Notes under the pieces: generated by a model
Seen by the model: only the letters and a program-made list of their open reading frames with translations
What the model was told of the DNA's origin: nothing
Database searches by the model: none
Translations under genes and position numbers: made by a program
Shown here: positions 1 through 11,397 of the stretch, one piece after another
How the letters are laid out: every line of letters starts with the position of its first letter
How positions within the stretch are numbered: the stretch's first letter is position 1
Assembly (NCBI RefSeq): GCF_036320965.1
Contig: NC_092271.1
Coordinates: 12,486,596-12,550,595 of the forward strand
Direction of reading: 5' to 3'
DNA length: 64,000 nucleotides
DNA from: Panulirus ornatus
Lineage: Eukaryota > Arthropoda > Malacostraca > Decapoda > Palinuridae

Positions 1-680
1 TCCAGAATAGTCTTCAGCAAGCTACTGAATGTGTATTCATTTAAGCCGTGGTTATGTTACTGATCATTTGTTACTATCCTTATGTTGCCGACTAGAATAT
101 TTTCATGAATTTCTTAGTATTACTAGAGTTATCGATATTTTGCGGGGGGGGGGGGTTGAGAAATGGTTTGTCAGTTTCGGGATTAATATGAAGGAAAACA
201 TCAGTTTGAAACTGATTTAGCTCCACATTCCTCTGGCCAAGTCGCTCAAAATATGGTATCAGTAGTCTCAGATCAATTTGTATCAAGAAACATGATAAAA
301 AGAAAAATTATACAAAAATCTTGAATTCCCCTAAACAAAGTGGACAGGGCTTTGAATTTACCAAATATAACTCACTCGAGATCGAAGCTGATGCAGAAGT
401 CATGTACAAAATAAATCTAAACTAACCTGGTAAAAGTACAATTTTGCTCCAGTTCATTATTAACTTTGGGTATTGAGTTATGATGGTCTACAATTAGAAA
501 ACGGATCACAAACCTTGAAAATGCATGTCCACAAATGGACAAATTACGATGATTTGAAGCATTATATATGACTGAAAGATATCAAAAAGCCAATAAGGAT
601 AATGTATGTTGGGTTTGATGTAAAACTGAATAATGCAGCTATAGAATATAACTTGAAGCAAAAACTTGAAGCATCTTTTG
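1..680. other. Non-coding, no gene recognised
   Basis: AT-rich sequence without a convincing reading frame. The only striking element is a run of about 12 G at 144-155. Short ORFs here have no recognisable protein character. Confidence 0.6.
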
Positions 681-960
681 TTTCCTCCTCCACCTCTGAC
701 ACGTACACTCTCTTTGTCTTGCCTCATTTATTCCCTCCATGTGTCCAGACCAATTTACCACTCTTTTCTTTCATCCATTCTCATATTTTTTCACCTTTGT
801 TTTCTTACTGGATCAGCCATCCCACCACATGTCTGAACTATTTAATTTCCAGCACATGCACATTCCATTCTTCTACATGTTTTCCATATAGGACCCATGT
901 ATCACCATCAGAAGTACTATACCATCAATCACACCCATCATCACTTACAGACTACCATCA
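681..960 (-). mobile_element. Ancient degenerate LINE-A-related 3' fragment
   Basis: The plus strand follows, with many substitutions and indels, the reverse complement of the LINE-A C-terminal coding region found intact elsewhere in the window: a CCTCCACCTCTGACAC block, then a TCTCCATGTG block, a GATCA..CACCACAT block and a TTTCCAGCACAT block, in the same order and spacing. Divergence is far higher than among the other copies, so this is an old insertion or a related older family. Similarity may continue weakly beyond 960 but I cannot support it. Confidence 0.55.
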
Positions 961-1040
961 AACACACCCATCGTTGCTGTTACAGTGACCTCTCTTTTCA
1001 TACACTCCTCAGTTTCAACCAGGACGTTCACCCACACATC

Positions 1041-1165
1041 CACCCTATAATTTGCTTCAGTTCTTACAGTTCCATCCACTCCTAGGTCCACCCTATAATT
1101 TGCTTGTTCTTACAGTTCCATCCACTCTTAGTTCCACCCTATAATTTGCTTCAGTTCTCTATTCT
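1041..1165. repeat. 46-48 bp tandem repeat, about 2.5 copies
   Basis: A unit beginning CACCCTATAATTTGCTTCAG and ending in a TTCCATCCACT block starts at 1041, 1089 and 1135; the third copy is partial. The second copy lacks two bases (TTGCTTGTTC instead of TTGCTTCAGTTC). Confidence 0.8.
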
Positions 1166-1877
1166 CTATCAGTGCACATTATTCCCAGTACATTCAGCAG
1201 TCCACTGAATACTCATTCTCCCTACTCTTCACCTAGTTCCCCATCTGCTCACCTTATTTGATGGTGATATTCTCTTCACATATTTATCTCCAAAAACAGT
1301 TTCTTATTCCCCAAGAAGTTTACCAGTACTGTGTCATCCCGTCTATTGTTTGCTTTCTCTTCAGACTTGCACCTTCCACATTTCATGAACATCCCCATAT
1401 CAGTTACACTCCATCCCTGCAGGTAACACCTGCACACCTCTCTTTTCCCCTTCAGCAGCATCTTAACTTCCTCGTCCTATTTGCTGTACTCTTTCTAGAT
1501 ATCCACATCCTACCCTCTGTATGTCACACATTTGTCCCCTTCACATGTGAGCATTGTTTACCTATATACCTTTCATTCACACTCTTCTAGATTCGTATAC
1601 TCCCACCTTTAGTTATTCATCATGATGTAGGAAAATTCCACCTTTGGTTATGAAACTTGACCCAATATATTATACACAGACATTTATGTGCAAGTATGGA
1701 GTGCTGCAGTGTCAAGGAGGGGTGAACCTTTTATTTCTGTTTGTTGGGGTGATGGTGATTGGTTATGGAGTGGTTTGGGTGAAGTAACGGACAGTTTGGT
1801 ACCAACCTTTTGTATTAAGTGTAACGCAAAGTAAATTTTAATTCAGTTCATTGTAATGAGTTTTTACAACTTTTCAG
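1166..1877. other. Upstream region of the ATP5MK gene, UTR exon and promoter not resolved
   Basis: No coding sequence recognised. A TTTTCAG acceptor at 1871-1877 sits ten bases before the ATG, so at least one 5' untranslated exon must lie upstream. No TATA box or initiator could be assigned with confidence. Confidence 0.4.
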
Positions 1878-1886
1878 GAAATAAAA

Positions 1887-4800
1887 ATGGCTGGTGAATC
1901 AGGTGTAGATGGCTCACAATTCAAGGGCTTGTCCCGCTATTTCAACGGAAACACATTAGCTGGCAGAGCCAATGTAAGTGTGTCTTGGTGTGTGATATGA
2001 ACTTTTATTACTATTAGTGTGATTTACTTTAGCATTGATTTGAATGTCAGTAGATATTTATTTGTTAGATACATTACCTTATATATGGTTGAAATCAGAG
2101 GCAAACAGTGTGTAGTACATGTGTATGTACCAGTTGCTGGTCAGTTATCTTTTATCTGAAAATGTTGGGGCTGATTGCCTGTCAAATTTTGGATGATTTC
2201 ACTTGTAATATATGCTGCATGTGGTAGGTCTCAAGCCTACTTTCCTTAGATGAGTGTAGTTGAGCATGTAGAGTAGTCTGCAAATACTACAGCACCATTT
2301 GCCGACCCTCACTCACCTTATTTCCTATCTGTATCACTTATTACATATTTAATATGTTATTACTCGACAGCGCTTTTTTGAAATTCAAAATAAATGCAAA
2401 ATCATTAGGTGGAACTCCACACTACCAGTTATTTCAACATAGTGGGACTGATCAGTACACCACTAATGCTAAGTGGCCAGCCACATTTGCTATTGTATGT
2501 TTCATTGTCAGAGTAACTAATTGTTGTAAAAAGGTACAGTACAAATAAGGAAACAGACTATTTTAAAAGTTTGCTATAAATGAAGAAATGATATACATTT
2601 ATTTGCATTTATCAAAGCTTGCTAAATGGGCTTTTAGTGGAGGGTTGATTTTCATTAGCTGGTACATCTGGCTGACAGTGGGCCAGGAATTACACCTTGT
2701 GTAATTTATTCACTCTGCTTATCACCACAGTCTCTAAAAAACTTAAATTCCTGCAAACAGCTTGTTGTGTACTTGCATACACTTTCAAGTTTTAGTTCTT
2801 TGAGGGAGCATTTGGCTAGCTGCATGATCAAAGGGCCTGATTGTCCCATGATTGAGTTCTCTGGTAAAGAAAAATGTTTAACTAGACCAGAAAATGTAAT
2901 TCCGCTCAGCAGTTTTTAAGCTATCACTGACTTCCCGCTGCTGCACATTAGCCTTCTAGTGTCCCCATTACTGTTGTTGTTAATACAATTTATTTCTGGC
3001 GTTTTTCTCAGAGTATACCTGAATTTATAAAATATTTGACTAAAAGACTTTTGAAGGTATCTATAGTCTTAGCATTCACTACATTGATGGTAATTTATTC
3101 CAGTGCTCAACACACCTATAGGAAAAAATCTTTTTCCCGTGTTTGTACTACATCTTTTAGCATTGAGTTTTATTCCATTTGTCCTGGTAATCGTATTTTC
3201 ATGTATTTCAAAAATATGATAGTGATTTACTTTAGTGAACTTGTTCTGAATTTTGAACGTGGATTAAGTCACTGCGAAGTCTACATTTTTTAAGGGAGAA
3301 GAGGTCCAATAGTTTTAGCCTATCTATGTATGCCAGATTTCTAAGGATGGGATCAATTTTGTTGCGCATCTTTGTACTTGCTCTAATTTTTCCCTGTCTT
3401 TTTTATAGTTTGGGGACGAACTGGATTGCATATTTAGGGTGTGGTCGTACTACAGAATTTTAGAGTAAAAATTGTAATTTATGTTCCTGGCTATGAAACC
3501 TAACATTTGGCTGCCTTTTTTATTTGCTGCATGACACTGTTCGGTGTACTTCAGATTGTTGCTAATGACTACTCCAAGGCCCTTTTCTTCATTTACCTTA
3601 GTTAGTGTGTACAAATAGTTTGTAGTCATAACATACATTCTTGTCTCCAAAGTGCATAACTTTACACTTGTCTACATTAAACTTTGAGTTTGAGTCACAG
3701 GTGAGGACAAGATAAAGAATGATTTTACCTTTAGTTGGTTTTTAATTATGTGTTTTGGAAAAGCATTGTCAATAGTTAGTCTTGTTACACATTTCTGAGA
3801 TTGTAATAATGTTCAGCTTTTTATTAACTGCATAGGATATAAGTTCTTTGTGTTTGGTAATGATGCTCCGGACATTTGTGTATATTAAACTTAATTTTCT
3901 TGGAGTTGATTTCTGGACTGAATTTGCATATTTTTTTTTTACTGTAGGTTTGCTTGTTTATTATCACTGTTAATGTGTGATTGTGCAGCAGCTGAATAGA
4001 GACAGTTCTCCGTCTGTTTTGAGTTCGCCACCTTACTATAACCTTCCCTGCACTGGACCCTACCAGCCTTGGTCCTAAATGTTACCTGAGATTTGACCTG
4101 TAGCTGTGCTAATCCACCACTTATACTGCCTGTGAGGTTACCACTATTTTGCTGTGATCCCTACCACCAAGGTCCCATCCATCCTCTACTGCTACCTTTA
4201 TAGTGGTCAAACTGGAGGCCTTGTCCCTCAGATGTCTCTCATTTTCATATTCCCCCTGCACTGACCCACCTCCCACAGATACCCCCTCACTCTCTTAGTT
4301 CCTTTGTTAGCTTGACCATGATTGGCTCTCATGAGTAGTTTATTTCTATTGGAAAAAAAGGCTTAATATTTTCATTCATTACTGTGCCAAGGTGGAGTTT
4401 CCCTATTCCATTAAAGTGTAGACCATCCCTAGCATACAGCGATCTATTACAGGTCTATACTAAACACAATATCCTTCTCCCTACAGAGAAATTCGATTCT
4501 TGTTTATCCTCAACATTGTACTGAGGGTAGAAGAATCAACGTCATACCTTGGCAGCAATCCTGATGTTATAAGCCTCTTACAACTTTCTTTAAACTTGCA
4601 AATAAGTTCCCTATACTTCACTGATATTTCTTCCGATCTCACTATTATCCATGAATGAGGGTATCTGTTACAAGAATCAGCGTCATACCTTGGCAGCAGT
4701 CCCGATGTTATAAGCCTTTTAAACTTTCTTTAAACTTGCAAATAAGTTCCCTATACTTCACTGATATTTCTTCCGATCTCACTATTATCCATGAATGAGG

Positions 4801-6437
4801 GTATCTGATGGTCTTTTTGACATTTCATGGTGAAGTAAAAGCACCAATGCATTAAATAACCAAAAAAAATCACAAGGTAAGAACAAGACCAGTGATTGTG
4901 AACAGTCCTGACAAGCAACTAGATTTCCTGGGCTGCAGGTCTGGTCCAGCTGGTGCAATTTTTTTTCAGCTTAGGTCCAGTTGGGTCATAGACTCCCGGC
5001 ACATAATGGTGATAAGGATGTGTTGAAATAATCCTGTGGTTTTTGGATGTTCTGGTGAAGGATTCTTCACCTGTTATTAAACCATTTTAGGTTATTAGCT
5101 AAATTAGTGAGAGAACACATTTTGTACTTGGCTTCCAGGAAGACAGCTGAATTGCATTTCTGTATACAATATGTCTCCACTCACTTAAAACTTCAGATGC
5201 TCGTAACTAGGATTTACTTGCATCATACTCATTTTTTATTAATTTTTGCAAGCTTTCTAATTTTCAATTGCTTGTGCAGCTGCAAATTCATTTTGGTCAT
5301 AAATGGAAAAGTCTAAATCAAGTAATGACTAAACTGTACAGTCATTTCCTAGCATCTTCAGAATGAAACTGCAGAAGACTTTTATCTTTAGTTTGGAATT
5401 TGCAGGAGTTATTTCCCTTGTATAAAGGTTCAGCCTGGAAAACAACCTGTCTCACAACTTGAAAGTTACCATAATCCTTGTATGGATTTTGACTGAGTTA
5501 TGTCCCTAAGAAAATGATTTAAGCTTGAAATTAGTCAGGCTCATAACTTGAAGAAATTCCACCTCTAGCCACAGAATGTGATACAGGTGTGTTTTGTTGC
5601 TCTCATAGCATGGTACACTAGTAGGGATCAACTTCGTTTATCATTAACATTGTCCTTTTTTGGGGGGTCACACTTTAACATGAAATGAACCTTAGTCATA
5701 ATTCGAAAAGTTTGTCATATATTTGTTATATTTGTTAAACTTTATAGTTGTTTCTCAGCATTTAAAGAATTGGTTGGCATAAGACCCATAAATTTAGCTT
5801 GGCTTTTTGTATGAGTTAGGCATTACATCTTTGACCTTAGAACTTAATAAGCTGTATTTTGTTAGTTTCCAAATGACATTTTGATTAATTTTTGCAGGCT
5901 TTCTAATTTTTCATTGCTTTTGCAGCTGCAAATTAATCTTAGTCACACCTTGAAAAGTCTGAATTGATACCAATACCATAATCATGCTGAACTGCAGTTA
6001 CACAAATATTTCATGAAACACCTGTTAGGTGCTTAAATGTCTTCTCAGACTTGAAGATAGAACCTTATTACTCATCTTTGTGCAACTATAGTTTTTATAT
6101 AAATCTTTGTTTAATGATCCGTAATACATTAAACATGACACTAGCTAATTTTTAGCCATTTGTGCTTTTATGCATTTGTCCATATTATTTATTGCAGTTT
6201 CTGATAACTAGCTTTGTGAACTCATGAAATTCTGTTAAGCCTCATTGCAATAATGCCATCACCAAGGACTAGTTTAGTGTTAGTTGTCAGCTTGCCATAC
6301 TAGTAAGATTTTTGGAGGTTTATTTTGCATAATCATAATGTTTACAAAGGTATACACATTTTCAGGTGGCGAAGGCGACTTACGCGGTGATTGGGCTCAT
6401 CATTGCCTATAATGTTTTGAAACCTTCCAAGAAGTAA
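1887..6437 (+). CDS. ATP5MK: ATP synthase membrane subunit K (DAPIT/USMG5), two coding exons
   Basis: The protein is 52 residues from two exons: 1887-1973 (29 codons, starting MAGESG and containing FKGLSRYFNGNTLAGRAN) and 6366-6437 (23 codons plus TAA, VAKATYAVIGLIIAYN then VLKPSKK). The junction is phase 0 with a GTAAGT donor at 1974 and a TTTTCAG acceptor ending at 6365. This matches the DAPIT family in length and layout: a short hydrophilic N-terminus with the (S/K)-YFN-x-x-T-x-x-GR-x-N signature, one membrane helix (about residues 33-46) and a basic C-terminus. Known family members are small inner-membrane subunits of mitochondrial ATP synthase linked to dimer and supercomplex stability. 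The start is fixed by the splice acceptor just upstream and the conserved MAG opening. The 4392-bp intron is very large for a 156-bp coding sequence. Confidence 0.93.
3010..3705 (-). mobile_element. Degenerate CR1/jockey-like LINE 3' fragment in ATP5MK intron
   Basis: Read on the minus strand, the sequence encodes in order KFNVDKCKVMHFGDK (near 3660-3700), then EEKGLGVVISNNLKYTEQC and KKGSQMLGFIARNINY (3450-3650). At the end come a WNKLPS block and VNAKTIDTFKSLLVKYF (about 3010-3100). These are the post-catalytic thumb and C-terminal motifs of CR1/jockey-type LINE reverse transcriptases. Stops and frameshifts interrupt it, and nothing 5' of the palm is present. It belongs to a different, older family than the LINE-A copies further right. 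Confidence 0.82.
4531..4807. repeat. Direct tandem duplication of about 140 bp
   Basis: The block starting AAGAATCA(A/G)CGTCATACCTT is present at 4531-4671 and again at 4672-4807. The copies differ by a few substitutions and a small deletion (TCTTACAACTT versus TTTTAAACTT). It lies inside the ATP5MK intron. Confidence 0.9.
5235..5965. repeat. Pair of diverged direct repeats about 650 bp apart
   Basis: An 80-bp segment (TTTTTGCAAGCTTTCTAATT through GCAGCTGCAAATT to GAAAAGTCT) at about 5235-5315 recurs, diverged, at about 5886-5965. The family is unidentified. Both copies lie within the ATP5MK intron. Confidence 0.6.
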
Positions 6438-6585
6438 ATGTTTCAAGTTGTATATATAAACTGTATCGTATAAATAATAGTAATTACTGCCTTTTACTTT
6501 TATTTCACCAAGTTATTGTACAATGTTCCTTGTGAATTAATTTATCAAAAGTGCTCCTGACAAATCAGGTAAAGATTTCAGAAAG

Positions 6586-6591
6586 AATAAA
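6586..6591 (+). promoter_or_regulatory. Polyadenylation signal of ATP5MK
   Basis: A canonical AATAAA lies 149 bases after the ATP5MK stop codon, with a T/G-rich stretch following. It is the first perfect hexamer downstream, giving a 3' UTR of about 170 nt. Confidence 0.75.
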
Positions 6592-6814
6592 CTTTGTATA
6601 TGTAATCTGTCTCTCACTTTCTTTGTGTGACTTTTACAAGAAATGTTAGCAAATGCTGGGACCTCTACAGAATATTTGACAGTTCAGGCACAACAACGAG
6701 TAATATTCATCTGGTCTCAACTTTGAATTTTCAAGTTAGTAAACACTGAGCATCATCACCATACTGTGGTACTGTCACATGAATTTTCTGATGGGTAGTA
6801 TAAATCATGAAAGC

Positions 6815-6928
6815 CACTTAAAGCTGAAGGTAAAAATTTTGAGTATATGTCACCCAAGGTATAAGGATTTCACTTAAAGCTGAAGGTAAAATTTTAAATA
6901 TATGTCACCTGAGGAATAAGGATTTTTA
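6815..6928. repeat. 56-bp tandem duplication
   Basis: CACTTAAAGCTGAAGGTAAA begins at 6815 and again at 6871. Each copy is followed by a similar TATATGTCACC..GG..TAAGGATTT segment. Confidence 0.85.
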
Positions 6929-7848
6929 TGAAGAAGCAAAGACAATATTGTTGGTACCGTGAGAAATATTTATACATGAAACTCGGGGTTCCCATAAGCC
7001 TGCACTCTTCACCTTCCTTTATTAGTAACAGTGTCCTTTCTGGATGGTGGTCAGGGTTCCTGGTTATAATTTTCAAATAAGACCAATGAAGGACAATCCT
7101 CACCATGTTTGGACGAGACTGAAATGTAGAGTTATTGAATGGATGACAAAAGTTCACTGGCCTTGTGTTGGGTGAGCTAAAATGGTAAACAGAATGCGTA
7201 GGGGAAATAAGGATTTAGATAATTCGTGCATACAGCTACAAATAAGGGTTTTCCAGGACTGGTATAACGTGCTTGATGTTAATTGAACTACTTTAATCTT
7301 TGTGAAGAAACTACAACAGTATGGATAAATGAGTATTATCTTAATATTTGCTGAAAGTCCATGGTAATTAGAGTAAGTGCATAAGATAGCAAGCATGTTC
7401 AGCAAAGAGCTATACTTTTGTGTGGGAAGTACAATTATGAAGAATCCATCATCAGCCCATGAGCCAGAATATCTGACTGACATAAACAATCATGTGATTA
7501 TAAGGAGGGAAAAAAGTGGATTGGATCAATTTATTGTTCGTGTGTGGCTCTGAATATGAAATGTAGGGAAGGCCTATAAGTAGAATAAGAAGCATCCATT
7601 CAGCATAAATGCGTGTTTACTTGAAGATCATGTAGCTCTGGACCTATGCAGCATATGAATAACTATCAAAGACATTGCTATATTTGTCAACCTTGGTGAA
7701 ATATAAGAAACAAAGGAATATTGTAAGATCAAAGAAGATTTTGTTTTTAAGGGTTATGTTGTAAATAACAAATTCATACTACCAAGAAGTGATCAAGGAG
7801 GGTACTTGATTAAAGATACATTCTGAAGAAAATTGTAATTCATACAAC
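6929..7848. other. Non-coding, no gene recognised
   Basis: AT-rich sequence between the ATP5MK 3' end and the intronless ORF at 7849. Two short minus-strand ORFs lack any family resemblance. No promoter elements could be assigned to the downstream ORF. Confidence 0.5.
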
Positions 7849-9147
7849 ATGACCCAAAGACGCCCACTGATGATATTTGACGCTCGTCCTGTCTTCCCGT
7901 CAGGATTGGGAGAGTGGCGTAAGGGCAAACCTAAAGGAAAACGGCCTCAGGTCCAGCTGCCACGTGACGAGGACGTTCCTCCTGTGGTCCAGAAAGCAGG
8001 ATCTTCCCCTGTGACCCAGGAGGAATTTGACGCTCGTCCTGTCTTCCCGTCAGGATTGGGAGAGTGGCGTAAGGGCAAACCTAAAAGAAAACGGCGGCCT
8101 CAGGACCAGCCTTCATCTGCCTCTGAAGATCCTCCTCGTATCAAGACTGCACTAGAACGGAGGATCAGCGAGTGTCAAGCTTGTGAGACTCCAGTAATGG
8201 ACACAGCCACAGAGGCTGGAATCCCTGAAGCCACAGAGGCTGGAATCCCTGAAGCCACAGAGGCTGAAATCCCTGAAGCCACAGAGGCTGGAACCAGTGA
8301 AGCCATAGAGACTGGAAGCCCTGAGACCACAGAGGCTGGAAGCCATGAAGCCATAGAAGCTGGAAGCCCAGAGAGCACAGAGGATGGAATTCCTGTAGCC
8401 ACAGAGTCTGAAACCAATGAAGCCATAGAGGATGGAAGCCCTGACTCCACAGAGGCTGAGATTCCTGAGGCCACAGAGGCTGAGATTCCTGAAGCCACAG
8501 AGGCTGAAATCCCTGAGGCCACAGAGGCTGAAATCTCTGAGGCTAAAGAGGCTGAAATCTCTGAGGCTAAAGAGGCTGGAATCCCAGAGGCCTTAGAGGC
8601 TGCAGAAAGAATCTCTGAAGAAATCGTCGATCCGGCAGAAGGAGTCTCAACCAATGAGCCTAAAGATATATCTTCCCCAGTCCCATCTCCTCCCACAGAC
8701 GACCTCTGCGAAGAGAGAGCCTCGTCCCGGACTGCCGACTTGAGCCCTACTCTCAAATCTTATCTTCTGAGTTATATCTTTCAATCTCAGAGACTCGACA
8801 CTGCATTCGCAGAACACACCGGACTTCCCAGTCCTGTCCCACAATGTTCTGCCCCATCCGCTGCCTCCGGATGCCCTATTCCTCCCGCTCCTATCGAACT
8901 CACGTCTGATAAGAAACCTTCTCATTATTCGAAGGTTAAAGTTCTCACAAAATTTGCAGAGAACAGGGGGAAGGATATCATGTTATTGCCAATTTCCCGT
9001 TCTTCCAATATTTCCACGTTGGAAGAGGCGGTCATCGAGGCCAGTCGCTACATTTGGCATACGTGTACTCCCGAGGACAACTACAACTGTACGAGATGCG
9101 TTTGTGAGGATTTCTTATCTTTCCGTGAAAGATACAAACGAAAATAA
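7849..9147 (+). CDS. Intronless repeat-rich protein of unknown family (432 aa)
   Basis: I do not recognise this family. The single open frame of 432 codons is GC-richer than its surroundings, which argues for coding constraint. Residues about 9-34 and 60-85 carry near-identical copies of a basic motif, FDARPVFPSGLGEWRKGKPK. Residues about 120-255 are 17 tandem eight-residue acidic repeats of the type EATEAEIP, encoded by a 24-bp minisatellite. A serine/proline-rich linker follows. The C-terminal 90 residues look globular: KVKVLTKFAENRGKD, then STLEEAVIEASRYIW, then a cysteine pair (CTRCVC) and a basic end. There is no signal peptide or membrane segment. The ATG at 7849 is the first in frame. 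The lack of introns and the poly(A) tracts 140 bp after the stop suggest a retroposed copy; an expressed single-exon gene or captured foreign gene is equally possible. Function is unknown. Confidence 0.6.
   Translation: MTQRRPLMIFDARPVFPSGLGEWRKGKPKGKRPQVQLPRDEDVPPVVQKAGSSPVTQEEFDARPVFPSGLGEWRKGKPKRKRRPQDQPSSASEDPPRIKTALERRISECQACETPVMDTATEAGIPEATEAGIPEATEAEIPEATEAGTSEAIETGSPETTEAGSHEAIEAGSPESTEDGIPVATESETNEAIEDGSPDSTEAEIPEATEAEIPEATEAEIPEATEAEISEAKEAEISEAKEAGIPEALEAAERISEEIVDPAEGVSTNEPKDISSPVPSPPTDDLCEERASSRTADLSPTLKSYLLSYIFQSQRLDTAFAEHTGLPSPVPQCSAPSAASGCPIPPAPIELTSDKKPSHYSKVKVLTKFAENRGKDIMLLPISRSSNISTLEEAVIEASRYIWHTCTPEDNYNCTRCVCEDFLSFRERYKRK
8206..8613 (+). repeat. 24-bp coding minisatellite, 17 units
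   Basis: The unit GCCACAGAGGCTGGAATCCC (plus TGAA) is repeated 17 times in frame with substitutions but no frame-breaking indels, so the eight-residue periodicity is preserved. The first three and the later units at about 8446-8530 are the most homogeneous, suggesting ongoing slippage or conversion. Confidence 0.88.
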
Positions 9148-9283
9148 TGAAATCCTCCACCACATCGTCCATCTCGCACTAAGTCCTGTAGGCTGGCAGG
9201 AGCAATGTTGTCCGGCGCTTGATTTGAAGCTGGCCCGCATTTACCTCTTTCTCTGAAAGGAGGTCATGATTCTTTCTTCTTTC

Positions 9284-9287
<4 letters not shown>

Positions 9288-9362
<75 letters not shown>
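9288..9362 (+). repeat. Two poly(A) tracts (38 and 27 A) separated by TTTATATATT
   Basis: The tracts run 9288-9325 and 9336-9362, directly after the ORF's presumed 3' UTR. No AATAAA was seen in the 140 bp before them. They may be a retrogene poly(A) tail partly interrupted by mutation, or simply a homopolymer tract. Confidence 0.8.
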
Positions 9363-11397
9363 TTGTTACAATGGATGGGCAAGACAAGGGAAATGAACAT
9401 CATAAATATTCCATCCTAGAATAAAATGATTGTATATACAGTTTGTGCATCAGCAGAATTATGTATTATTGATACATGCCTCCATATATGTATATAGGGC
9501 CTAGCAAAAATATAAATACCAATCAATTCCTTGCATGGAAGAACATGACAAGTAGTGTACATTGTAAGAATCTAGGAGAGAGTTAAGTGAAGATTACCAG
9601 GTAAAGAACCAGTGGGCAAAATAGCCCAGGAAGACAGTTTAGATTTCACTGAAGCCTGTTCATGGAAAATTTTCTTGGACAATGAATTAGGTGAACAATA
9701 AGGCATTATGAGATAGTGGACCTGATAATACTAAGTTTATAGTATTCTTGCTTGATAGGATAAGTATTATACCATTATGACTATTATTTGTGTATAAGTT
9801 GTATTTTTGAAGGTAAATTAGTAAAGGGAACATGGGAAAAGTCCTACTAACAGGGGATAAAAAGGAAAAGGTTTTGCATGAAGAGGATTTTAACTAACGC
9901 AAGCACTTGATCTTAACCCTTTGGACATGGATTTCCTTTCTAAGACCATTCCCCAAAAAATGTCAGGTTACCTTAAAAAAAATTTGCTCATAAGGCCATG
10001 TAACTGACTGAAACCAACATTTTGTGGTGAAAAATATGGTATAACACAAAATAGTTATGGAAAATATTCATACAAACGTTTTGCAATTAATTTCATAACA
10101 ACTGGCCCACTTAATTCCAATAGGGCTAAAAGATATTCATAAGCACAACTTGTGCATTTTCAATAACATTTCAAACTCTTAATAACAATAGTGGAAAAAT
10201 ATTCTTTTCTGCACTGGAGAAAAGTCAAACATCTCATCTATTATTACTGGAAATTCATTTGCCTACTGTTGAATAGTAAATCCAAAGTGGTTACAGAAGT
10301 TGAAATATTTTGAGCATTTACCGAAGAGATGGTGAACATAGAAAACAATGGATATTATTTGATAGGAAACTGGAAGTGAGGGTTAGTTTTCTAAGTATAG
10401 TATATTCAGGCCTTTTCAAAACATGGATATTTCCTACTTGAGCGATGAATATTCCATTTGGGATTTACTGTGATTTGTTTGCAAAGGACATTCATTTGTA
10501 GCACTAAATTTAATAACATTAGAAGAATAGCAAACTTACTACAGAGAATTGGACATCCGTACCCTTTGCAAGCTTGTGGAGTACAGGATTTTAGTGTTCG
10601 AAAGTGAGATATCATAAAAGAAGCATGCATGAATAATATGTACATGATCCACTTAATGTAAATGGGAATGGAATAAATGAAAATTGATAGGACAGCAGAC
10701 AGCACTACCTCGCTGCTTATTTTACATATTTCATGATACCTGCAACTTAGATGCTTTAACCAATATTCATGAATGCATAATTAGTACTGATTATTCAGGA
10801 ATGCATAATTAGTACTGATTAAGGTAATGTGCTAACAATGGGGTCAAAAACATTGTTCAGATGGGCAACTATTATTCCATATTCCATTATATGAAAAAAG
10901 GAAGGAGAAATTCAGATAAAAAAAAAAGTTGCATCGAATTGTATACATTTGTATTATGGGTGACTTAATTTTCATGTACTTCCATAAACAGCTTATTGTG
11001 GTAAAGAACTGACTGAAGAAGCTGTAGAGAAGTATGCCAGAGAATGATCAATAAGACTGAAAAATGTACAGGGTGAGACCTTTGATATGCACAGAATTTA
11101 GAGAGAATAGTACTGGGTGACAATCATATCTTTTTCATAATGATGTGCTGTACCTCCTGTTTATAATTAATAATGGGAACACACTATAATATGACATTAC
11201 ATGAATTAAAAATGCTGAAGCAGTTGATATGAGAGAAAATGAGGCTTGAGGCAACTGATAATAAAAAAGAAAATGCTTGTGGAAGATGATGATAAATTAC
11301 GTAATATCACATGAAACGGGGACTTTAACCCTTAGCTAAGCACTCTTTAACTTATGCTTCATGGCATAAGAAAAACTCCATGAGTAATTGTATTCAT
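9363..11397. other. Non-coding, no gene recognised
   Basis: AT-rich sequence without a supported gene or recognised repeat. A small direct duplication of AATGCATAATTAGTACTGAT occurs twice between about 10774 and 10820. Confidence 0.5.

Noticed and set aside
602..988. 128-codon ORF near the left end
   Set aside because: It overlaps the antisense of a decayed LINE fragment and has LINE-shadow composition.
2354..2548. ORFs inside the ATP5MK intron
   Set aside because: Short, without family resemblance, and within a well-defined intron.
8206..8613. CRISPR-like regular repeats
   Set aside because: The 24-bp units are contiguous with no spacers and encode an in-frame octapeptide repeat in a eukaryotic context.
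8175..8756. 193-codon minus-strand ORF across the orphan gene
   Set aside because: It is the antisense reading of the 24-bp minisatellite; a repeat length divisible by three keeps all frames open. The plus frame is longer and carries the non-repetitive domains.
10406..10705. 99-codon minus-strand ORF in the gap before the LINE cluster
   Set aside because: No recognisable motif, AT-rich codon use typical of non-coding DNA, and no splice or promoter context.
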